Shown: positions 48,341 through 57,871 of the stretch, piece after piece
Layout of the letters: each line of letters opens with the position of its first letter
Position numbering within the stretch: the stretch's first letter is position 1
Assembly (NCBI RefSeq): GCF_905163445.1
Contig: NC_053183.1
Location: 558,001 to 622,000, forward strand
DNA from: Pararge aegeria
Lineage: Eukaryota > Arthropoda > Insecta > Lepidoptera > Nymphalidae
Length of the DNA: 64,000 nt
Direction of reading: 5' to 3'
Notes under the pieces: model-generated
Told to the model about the DNA's origin: nothing
Database searches by the model: none
The model's input: only the letters and a program-made list of their open reading frames with translations
Program-made: the position numbers and the translations under genes

Positions 48341-51300
48341 CTACTCCCCGCTCCTGGGGGCGGGCGCGGCCAGGAAGGGGTGGTCGAGGGCGCGCTGCGC
48401 GGAGTAGCGCTCGGCGGGCAGCGGCTCCAGCAGTTTGGCCGCGAGGGCGAAGGCCGCGTCGGGGAACCCCGCTACGGTGGCCGCGGCGTCTATCGCATCC
48501 GCCTGGCGGCATGAAACGTGATTGTATTTTCGATGCGTGCTCGTGCAAATCCATCTATGTATTAATTACCCATCAGATTCGTTCGGACTGAGTAAACTAA
48601 AATAACCTGTAAAGGGCAATGAATATTTTACAAAGAGAGAAACGGAAAAGAAGAAAAAGTGGTGGGGCTAATAGCCCTCTCTCCTGGGAGAGGAGGTCTG
48701 TCAGGCCAGGGGGCGGGCGGGCACTCACGGGGCGCGCGTCGTCGCGGCACAGGCAGTGCGGCGCGGGCAGGCGGCAGTGCGCGCAGGGGGGCGGGGCGGG
48801 GGGCGGGGCGGGCGGCGGGGCGGGGCCGCGCAGGCGCGCCGCCAGCTTGCGCAGGCACAGGCCGCGGCGCCGCGACGACGTCACGATGCGGCGCCCTGCC
48901 ACAGGGCACAGTTCACGCATCCGGCTCGAAGGACCAGACGCCGAGCCACAGACTGTACGATGTAAATGTTAGTTTATTTTAATTTCATTAATAAAAATAA
49001 ACTAACATTTACATGCAGCACAGTAGAATGTCCTCCGGCAGCGGCAGTTACCTAGCGCGTGCGCGGCGCGGCGCAGCGGCTCGGTGCCCAGCAGGTCGGC
49101 CAGCTCGGCCAGCGCGGACACGTCGTCGGCGGCGCGGAAGAACGGGTAGCGCGCCGTCAGCAGGCTGGCCAGCACCACGCCCGCCGCCCACGTGTCCACG
49201 CGCGTGCCCTGCCGCGGGCTCTTCAGCAGCACCTGGCGGCCGCGCGGGTGGTGCGGGTGGGTAAAACGATATAACCATGCGACATCGGCTCTCAACTAAA
49301 ATTACACTAAAGATATCCCAAACATTTTAATATAAACAGGTCGTTCACGCACGCACACGTGCATGCACGCGCACGTACACGCACAATTTATTATTACTTA
49401 TAGTTTATTTTTATATTTTCTTTTTTCTTTTTAACTTGTTCATATGTAGATCTGTTAAAACCTAATTAACTAGCAACCTTTGTAACATCAGGAAGTACTT
49501 ACGCTCTCGTTTTCCGCAGAGGGTAGTGCATTTATATAAATACTGTATCCATTTTTATAACCAGAATAAACGATTAATATTATTATTAAATTATAAAATT
49601 ATTACTTAAGTGATAAAAATTTATAATAAGTTATACGAAAAAATCTGTACTCAAGTAGGCCAATAGATGGCACTTATGATGAGTAAATTACATGAGCAAT
49701 ACGTACATGCTAGTGAGAAGATAACGACGACCATATTCGTAAACTGAAAACGAAAGCTACAAGGGTTTCAAAAGCGCCCTGGTCTAAATAGAAGCCCACG
49801 ACAAACTTAGCCACAACCACTCATCTCATTTAAAATTGTTAAAAGAGCAACTTGGTTCGGTCAACAATTCACAACCAAGCTTTTTATGGATACCGTAGTC
49901 CTTTATACTATAAGGTTACGCTTAATACGAACTTTGAACGTTTTAATATACATCTCAAAGATGTCAACGGGTAGTTTAGAGTAAAACTGCATGCATGTTC
50001 TTACTTCTAATGTTCTTATTATTGCGAGTGTCTTAATTTTTCAAATATTTTTATGAACATATAATTTTATAATATCTATTTACAATACACTGTCATTATT
50101 TTAGCATCTTTAAATGTATCTTTCAATAACTCCCTGGGACCCATTTTATAGATTGCACGAACAGCTCTCTTCTGCAACACGAATGTTTATGCATTCGTAC
50201 ATACGTACGTACGTCGTTCGTACAAATTCTATATGACATAATGTTGTGAAAGTAACTAAAATAGTCTAGCCTAAAAGTTTCTACGTCTGTCATATGGCGT
50301 ATCTTTTTCACCGCATAGGCGGTGGAACTAAGCCTGTTCGATAACTTATTTACATGAGAGCCACATTGTAAACAAAATGTACACAATTAATCAACAATAT
50401 CATTAGAAAAGACTTTAAAGAGTACTGGTCCGAAAATAGATCCTTGAGGCACAACAGAGTGCGCTATATAAGAGGAAGAAGATTACTATCTTCTCAAAGC
50501 TTTTGAAGATTACTATCATAATAAGGCATAATCGATTAAGTTACGACGGAAGCCAATTCAGAATATATTCGAAAAAACGAGGTTTATGTTACACAAAATC
50601 AAAGGCTTTTGAAAAGTTTATGTTACTGGTATAAAAAAGTCATCTGATATACTTTTAAAGTAATTAATTCACTTTCTCGTTTCTTGCACCCGTCGCAAAG
50701 GTCCGCTATTCAAACGCCAACTTAAGAGCGAATAAAAGTTTTCTAGGCTCAGTGATTGCAGTGAAATTTTATTCATTATTTAAAAAACAACCACATATTC
50801 AGTGTGATAAAAACATCCTAACCGACGGTGGTCATTATCAATACTTAAGACTAACAACCTATGTTCGCATCGGTCGGAGATGCTCCGGCGGCTCACCTCG
50901 GGCGGGCGGAAGCCCTGCGTGCCGGCGCGGGGCGCGCGCGCGGCCGGACGCGCGGCGCAGGCCGTGCACACGCCGCCCGCGCCCGCGCACCCGCACGCGC
51001 CCGCGCGCGCCGCCGAGCCCGGCGTGTTCTGCAACACAGCCGCGACACCACGTCACTACACACTGCCACTGTGCAAAGTTGCCACAGAATAACCTGTTGA
51101 AATCAATATTTTGCATTCAGCAACCTAAGTTTTCAAAATTGGTTGGCAGATTTAATAAAATGAATATGATGACAACTTTCCACAGTGGCTTTTGATGTCA
51201 ACCGAGGAACAGAACGGTCCTGCTGGTTGCGAAGATGAAGTGTAACATAACGTGTAACGTACCGTAATGCTAAGCCTAAGGATGGTATTTTTTTGATTGG

Positions 51301-54300
51301 GCCGAATGGCTATCGTGACGATGAATGAAACAAAGTAGAAAAAATACAATTTTATATATGATCACCAAATCAGTTAAAAGTAAAATATCATAACTACATA
51401 CGAAAGTTCAATTGTCGTCGGCAGCAGGTGATATACATGTTTGGTTCACCTTCGGAATATTGTGCTTGGGGATCTGCACTTTGGGCAGGAAGGGGCGGCG
51501 CGGCGCGACGGGCGCCGCCGCAGCGCCGCGCGCCCCGAGCGACAGGTCCAGGGCCATCCTCTTGGCATCGTTGGTGCACTCATCCTGAAAATAAAATTAT
51601 TTATAATAAAATAATTAATAATTCTAAAAATCAGTCTGTACTTCCCATTAAATGTCTAAGAACTGCCTGCTCCAAGGCAATGCACAAAACTACATCCAAA
51701 TCGTCTAAGTCCCTAGGGTTTTGAAGATAGGCAAGCCCTAAAAAAATATATTAAAGTGTGTCCGACGTACGACTTTCAGACATATTCATGAAACTTAGGA
51801 AACGATCATGAATGTCGTTATCTGAGTAATACTTAAGAATTGCGCATAATTGTTCTCTGTTTCTAACATCGGGAGTTCCATCGATAATTTCCGAAAAAAA
51901 TAATGTCAAATCTACGATACGATTCTACGAATGAATAATATCATTTCGAATTTTATGAGATTAATAACTCAGCCCGGATTTGCATATCGTATCGTATGTC
52001 GATCGTATTTTGAAAGTAACAACACAAGTTCTAAGGAATTTTCATTATAAAAAACGATTATGGTCAACACGCGAATTATTATGATTGGAAATTTCAATTG
52101 ATAATTGGTGGGATAAAGAAGTTTCTATGCGCTGTTTGCCGAATTTAAAGAAATAAATAACAGCACTCAAATGTTTATGTGAATTCTGGTGTCTCTTTAT
52201 AGCACCTGATAAGTTATTTAACTCATTTTAACCAGCCGCGTTGATATTTAGCATTCTATCTCCGCCACTCGGAAGCTCGCTGCGTTCGGGATATTCTGTA
52301 CCGCTTCGTTCGGAAATCGCGCAGTGTAATTCTATCGGCCGGTTGCTACCACACCTCCAGCCGTAGTGTTTGTATACTCATTGTGCATACACTATTGAGT
52401 TTTAAGTTCATCGTGTTTATTTGCTCATTGCTATCAAGTATGAATTATTTTAGGAGGTTTATTGTAACGCAAGCCGGGCTTTTCGGCTTGTATGGGAGTA
52501 CCACCACTCATCTAGGTCCTAGATCTACTCCAAATTCCTCTAAAACAATGGGAATTTTGACCAAGACCTATCAATACAATGAATGTAAGCTGGATGAAAT
52601 GGCTGCAAGTCCCACGAGCGATTCCAGAATGCTCTTTATATTTAAGAGGAAAATTTATCAAACAGTTGTTTGTAACGATTGTATTAATAAAAATGTTGGG
52701 ACTGATGAAAGAAGATTACACTTAAAGAGAGTGCGTCTAAGCCTTTAGTATTCCATTTGCATCTTTATTTCTATTATTTAATAGACTAAACAGCTTTTGC
52801 TTATGTATGTATATAATTTCTTGTGTTCTTTGTCTTTTTGATGTTTGTCCAGTCTATTCTTCAGTCACTACATCTTTGGGCAAGCCATTCCACATTTGTA
52901 TAACTATATTGCTGATAAAGTGCTAAGTAGGATTAGACAATGCCTGCTGAAAACCTAGTATGAGACCATAGCCTCTTAATCTGGGGTTACTCTTTTTGGA
53001 AAATATTTCCTCAAAATTTGGAATTTTGTAATACTTATTCATTAATTTATAAGTTTCAATGAGATTGCCTCTATCTTGCCTACTTTTTAGGGTGCTGAGT
53101 CCCAGGTTTGCCAGCTTTTGCTCATATGAAATTTCTTCACTTATTTCCCTATCTATTATATTATATTATAACAAATTATATACCAGTTCCCGCGGGCGTT
53201 TGCGTGGCGCTTCCAGTGCAGCAGGCGGTGGCTCCGAGCTTGCACGCTGCGCCAGCCCGAAGTCCACCAACAGGTACCTGTAACACATCAACAGTGTAAC
53301 CTTGAACCATCTATTCACACTACTAATAATATAGCTTCTCCATTAGAAGGAAAGGTGGCGATTCAATAATTATTTTGAACTAAAATGGGGAATTTGGGAA
53401 TTATGTTTTGTTTTATTTTGTTACCTTAGAAAGATTATGGAGAGAAGAATGCTAAACATTGGACATCTAATATGCATGATTTTTATTGTAATGTGAAACA
53501 ATTAAATAAACTGCTGATGTACCATGCCTTGTGGATTAAATCTCTCAAGGAATTCTTTTATAAGTGAAGAAACAAACAGCTTACCTCCTGTTTTCTCGAT
53601 CATAAAGGAAGTTGCTGGGTTTGACATCTCTATGTATTACCCCAAATGAGTGTACATGTCTCAATGCTACTAGCAGTGCATACATGTATTGGCGCACCTC
53701 CTCCGCATCCATGTCTCCTAAATATTCCTGCATCCAAGCAAAAGATAAAATAATAATTGGAAACTATAACCATATTTTGTTGGTCTTTTTATCAAAGCAG
53801 AACATTAATTTTTCCTTACTATTTTCATAAGTTCTGTAGTGCTGGGTTATCAATGGTTTATGAGAGAAAATTTTAAATCTGATTACTTAATCTAACCAAA
53901 TGTGAAGAGGCACATTGCATGATCCAATAGATTATATATTTTATTTAATATTATATTTACTTACAGAAAATTTTCTATGAGGTATATAAGGCATCACAAA
54001 AACTATTGTATCTAAATTACGAAGGCACAATTCTACACCAATCACATTATCTTTTCCCCTGAAAAATAACATTTTTAATCATTAAATTACCAACAAGTCA
54101 GTTATGGCCAAAAAGCTTTTAAAATAACAAACTTCATACGTGGACAAAAAGCATTGTCACAACTTAAAAACCTATTCTCATGGTCTATGTTCTGAAATCT
54201 TTGTCAGATGCTGACAGAACTCTATAATTAGCATAGGTGAAATCTCTTTACGTATTACTTAAATAAACTACATTGTAACAATAAACTTCTAGAAAATTTA

Positions 54301-54935
54301 TACAACAAGAAGCTGAGTTTGGGTTTGAGTTTTTTTTTTCATAGATAATGGTACAGGATTGAAACTATAGTTTTAGGTTGAAAATTGAAACAAGTTTGGG
54401 TAGAACTTGTTTAGATTTTAGCAAGAATAACAATGCTCACCCCATATCCCGAAGACATCTCAGCTCATGTTCTATCCTGGCTGGATGTGCAGTGGGCACT
54501 AGGTGCTTGATAGCGAACCAGCGCTTTTGCACATCGGGCAACGCTGCATGCTGCTTTAGCGAACCCAAGTATACAGAACTGAATGTGCCTTCACCTATTT
54601 TCTTGTGAACGTCAAAAATCTTGGTGAGCTTGGGCAGTTTAAGCAGCAAATCAGTTATTTGGTCATCTGAAAGATAGTTGCAACATATTATTCCTCAATT
54701 ATCTTAGAATATAGGTATACGTAGCAGAATGTTTTGCGAAATAACCTTCAAAGTGTTACAAAAAAAAAGGCAAAAAATTAAGTTTGAACCAACTTTCCAC
54801 GTCCGATTTGTATTCAAAGGATTCCTCGTTCTTCTTCTTGATTTCAACATACTTATTACTACGAGAGTCCAAATCTGGTAACCTATCTTTTTGAATTTTT
54901 ATCAACTTAGCTTCTATACCCCTTATTCTAGACAT
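48341..54935 (-). CDS. Cdc7: CDC7 kinase (DBF4-dependent kinase catalytic subunit)
   Basis: Ten exons on the minus strand: 54935-54794, 54666-54441, 54058-53965, 53727-53585, 53277-53184, 51584-51450, 51028-50897, 49232-49052, 48895-48729 and 48502-48341. Phases close at every junction, giving 491 residues (human about 574, with longer inserts). CDC7 with DBF4 phosphorylates MCM helicase subunits to fire replication origins. Landmarks: P-loop GEGTFSSVYL (72-81), Lys101 in AIKHL, HRDVKPSN (Asp188), DFGLAQ (207-212), a zinc-type cluster C290-x-C-x6-C-x2-C302, GTQGFRPPE where APE is usual, DTWAAG, and DHPFL near the C-terminus. A proline-alanine run followed by C420-x2-C-x6-C-x-C432 lies in exon 9. 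Exon 1's donor (GTTGGT) is weak and is the least certain junction. From exon 5 on, exons are very GC-rich and Ala/Pro/Arg-rich. ATTAAA at 48272-48267 is a plausible polyadenylation signal. Confidence 0.93.
48960..49014. repeat. Perfect 21-bp inverted repeat (hairpin) inside CDC7 intron 8
   Basis: Arms 48960-48980 and 48994-49014 are exact reverse complements separated by 13 nt. The intron that holds them (48896-49051) is only 156 nt long, so the predicted stem-loop takes about a third of it. Confidence 0.9.
49640..50770 (-). mobile_element. Degraded non-LTR retrotransposon 3' part (reverse transcriptase tail) in CDC7 intron 7
   Basis: The minus strand reads a decayed reverse transcriptase C-terminal region, including SSTAYAVKKIRHMTDVETFR followed by LDYFSYFHNIMSYR, typical of jockey/CR1-like LINEs, with stops and frameshifts. 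The 3' part (49640-50150) matches in pattern the other LINE tails at 4000-4570 and 25911-26100. Confidence 0.75.
52440..52748 (+). CDS. Unidentified 102-codon ORF in CDC7 intron 5
   Basis: ATG (agtATGA) opens a frame of 102 codons on the strand opposite CDC7, ending TAG at 52746-52748. It can be extended 19 codons upstream without a stop. The product is basic at both ends (RRF near the start, RRLHLKRVRLSL at the end), holds one C-x2-C pair (VCNDC), and has no obvious signal peptide. I do not recognise it. A LINE reverse transcriptase tail on the minus strand ends against its 3' side, so it may be transposon-derived. Codon use is mixed and not obviously biased. Confidence 0.3.
   Translation: MNYFRRFIVTQAGLFGLYGSTTTHLGPRSTPNSSKTMGILTKTYQYNECKLDEMAASPTSDSRMLFIFKRKIYQTVVCNDCINKNVGTDERRLHLKRVRLSL
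52745..53160 (-). mobile_element. LINE reverse transcriptase C-terminal fragment in CDC7 intron 5
   Basis: The minus strand reads SYEQKLANLGLSTLKSRQDR, then RGNLIETYKLMNKYY, NPRLRGYGLIL and MWNGLPKDVV: the conserved tail of CR1-like non-LTR reverse transcriptases, broken by two in-frame stops. It is a dead 5'-truncated copy. Confidence 0.75.
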
Positions 54936-55738
54936 AACTCAAGATAACTCTAACATTTAAAAACAATGTTTATTTTTGCATCTAAATAAAAATAATAAAG
55001 AAATCTTATTTCATTAGAACTTTTAACTCATATTTTTAGTTTTTAAAAGAAAAAGAAAACGAAAATACATTTTTAAACTTTGACGTGACAAATAAAAACC
55101 ATAGACAACCGATAGACTCATTAGTTTTTTAAAAGTAAAGCTAGACTATGTATGGCTAGCTAGACTAGCTCCTGTTTCTGAGAGCTAGACAGTGGATACC
55201 TCAGAAAATAATGAAGAATTCCTTCTTCCTGAAAAGTAATTGGTTGCCAATGGTAACAAACCAAGAACCAATAAATTATTCATGACATACCTTGTCATAA
55301 CAACCAAGATTTATTAATACCTAAGGTACTACGAGGGTACAATCGTAAGTGAAACTACTGATTACTGAGTTCTGTCACAGAATACATTGGTTGATGGTTA
55401 TTTTAGGCATCAATGGGTATAATTTACATTCGGATACAAGACCTAGAATATTAATATAGTCATGTCACATGTCAGTTAGTTAATAAATCATCTGTGCCAA
55501 TGATAGGGTCTGTAAACTTGCCATTAAAAAAAAATTGACATCGAATCCTATGATTGAGAATAAATGTCTCTGCAATTGAGTAATTTTGATTTTTCAAACT
55601 AAACTTGCTATTTTTTATTTATTGTAGGAAGCAGGCAGTTTAACTGTGAATGCCTATCAAAACCCATTATTTAATACGTGGTTATATATATATACATAGT
55701 CTAAGTTAAAGTAGAAAAAAGGTTACATTAAGTTTAAA
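54936..55738. promoter_or_regulatory. Shared intergenic region between divergent CDC7 and CISD3-type genes
   Basis: The start codons of CDC7 (minus) and the CISD3-type gene (plus) are about 800 bp apart with no other feature between, so both promoters must lie here. It is AT-rich with no TATA box or CpG cluster that I would call. Confidence 0.4.
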
Positions 55739-56775
55739 ATGCTCCAGCGAAATATTCGGTATAATCTAGTAAATACCTTCATGAAATCTGTTAGTATGTA
55801 ACATTATACGTTTAATTAATGTCTTAAGTCAATAATTTAACAACAATAATGATTGGATTTTCATAATTTATCTTGTCAATTTATAAGTGCAATAAAATAT
55901 AACCTAAAAGCTTTTGAAGCATACTTGTATATTTTTGTTTATTGTAGTTTCAAGCAAGATATGTTACGAAACCACCAAAGCCCGAGATTCCAAGTAATCC
56001 ATTAAAAAAAATATATGCAGCTAATGAGCAAATGGATAATGGCGTTATATATGATAAGAAACCCTTTAAAGTGTCTTTGCAAGAAGGGAAAACCTATGCC
56101 TGGTGTCTATGCGGCCGGTCAAAGTCTCAGCCACTCTGCGATGGCACACACAAAGATGTTTATCTAAAGATTACACAAAGGTTTGTAAATTTTTGTTTTA
56201 CATAAAAACTGATTCTAATCCTAAAACAGAAGTGCCATATAACATCCAGTCAAAGTCCTTTTAAAATTGGTCCAGCCATACTGGAGATTAGCTAGAACTA
56301 ACAGAGAAAAAGCTTCTATTTTTACATAAACATAGAAGAAAAAGAAACTTCCATTTTTGATTTGTAAACATCATTGTAAAATTTCTGTACATAATTTTTT
56401 ATATTAACTTTTTTTTATAATATTTACAATGCTTGCACATAATGACTATCATGCCTTTTATTGATACAATGATGTTCTCTAGCATAGCTTCATTTGTTTG
56501 AAATTGCTAAGATGTTTAAGTTTACGTCAAAGTTGCTTAAGTACTATTATGTAGCAAGACATACAGATGTAAGAAAAGCATTGCATACTCTCGCGCTTCA
56601 TATGAAAATTGTGCCAATTTGATTAACTTTAACTTTTGTTTACAGACCTATATTATTTAAAGTCGAGAAAACAAAGGAATATTGGCTTTGTAACTGCAAG
56701 CAGACTAAAAACAGACCTTTCTGTGATGGAACACACAAGAATAAAGAAATTGCTGAAACAACTGTTAGAGTTTAA
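55739..56775 (+). CDS. Cisd3: CISD3-type mitochondrial protein with two CDGSH iron-sulfur domains
   Basis: Three exons, 55739-55768, 55948-56180 and 56646-56775, give a 130-residue protein. The CISD3/Miner2 family are small matrix proteins holding two 2Fe-2S clusters, each bound by three Cys and one His. Here the two sites are C63-x-C65-x8-C74-DGT-H78 and C103-x-C105-x8-C114-DGT-H118, both complete. Both use CDGTH where CDGSH is the commonest form. The N-terminus, MLQRNIRYNLFQARYVTK, is basic and lacks acidic residues, which fits mitochondrial import and lack of the membrane helix seen in CISD1/2. The first exon (10 codons, donor GTAAAT) was chosen because it is phase-matched and completes a targeting peptide; it is the least certain part. 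AATAAA at 56837-56842. The gene is divergent from CDC7 with about 800 bp between the start codons. Confidence 0.92.
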
Positions 56776-56836
56776 CATGACAAAATGTTAGATAGGTTTC
56801 TATAGAATTCCTAAAATTTATTAATTTAGTTAAACC

Positions 56837-56842
56837 AATAAA
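56837..56842 (+). promoter_or_regulatory. Polyadenylation signal for the CISD3-type gene
   Basis: AATAAA 62 nt after the stop codon, at a normal distance in AT-rich DNA. Confidence 0.6.
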
Positions 56843-57871
56843 TAATAGCATTCTGTTTCAAAATTTATTCATTGTCTTCCAAGTTTATCTGAGTTTTTAG
56901 GCTCTTATTTTGAAAATCATTTTAATGACAGGACAGGAGCCAAGCCATGTAAATTGCCAATGAATAAAAGGAAAGGTAAATACAGTTAGATTATGGTACA
57001 TAAAGATGAAAAACATAGTAATTATGCTTGATTGAAATTGATACTTTAAAGAGTTGCTATAAAAAAAACCAGCAACCTATCATCATAGAGAATATAATCA
57101 CCATGCAAAGAAAATATAATCAGTAGTATGTGTGTATCAGCTGTGTTATACGTTTAAATTATTTTAGGTAATCTGACTGTTAATTTGATGGTTCAAGCCC
57201 ACCAGCCCACAACATGGTGGTTCTATACTCTACAAACTCTTTTAAATCTATGAGAGTGGAAGCATAAGACCTGCATTGCTTATACTCTGATTGTTTCAAG
57301 AATACTCAGAATCTGTATATTCGAAAGAGGAATTCAATCGAGTCTCTGTTGTCCTTTAGTACATCCGTTTGTCTGCCTATTAGCAAGTTGATCAGTGTTC
57401 ACATCCTGAAACATGGCAACTATTGTAACAGGGCTGTAAAATTATCGTTTATGCACAGAACTAATAGTACATATATGGATAAAAAGTATCATATCATTCA
57501 TATCTGCTAGGAAAATGACTAGTGGCTGTACAGTTTTACCTTTGTTTTTTGATTAATATTGCACTACACGATACAAAGTCCCTCTAATATCGGTTAGTGT
57601 ACATAATGATTATGGCTCAAACTGGAAAGAGGTCAGAATGTGATGGCAGTTTGCTTTCATTTTTTACACTGAAGACATGGATGTACGGTGATATACCTTT
57701 GCCTTTTCCCTATGGGAAAAAAATAAAGAAAGAAATATTGATGACAGTTGGGCTTGTCACTTGTCAGTCGTGGCGACTAGCAACTGGCTTGACGTGAGTC
57801 GAGTTTGCTTTGTGTTAATGAGCAGACGTGATAATCTTTTGTGAAGTTTATTTAATTCTTAAAAGTTAAAT

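Noticed and set aside
48619..48982. Several 69-117-codon ORFs
   Set aside because: Other frames of CDC7 exon 9, whose true minus-strand frame matches the kinase family.
49340..49385. cacg-rich alternating stretch resembling a spaced repeat array
   Set aside because: Simple low-complexity sequence; no regular spacers, so not a CRISPR-like array.
50752..51195. 147-codon plus-strand ORF
   Set aside because: Antisense of CDC7 exon 7; Arg/Ala/Pro-rich only through base composition.
55205..55290. Alternative first exon for the CISD3-type gene (ATG at about 55211)
   Set aside because: The peptide lacks a targeting pattern and its donor phase does not fit exon 2; the ATG at 55739 does.
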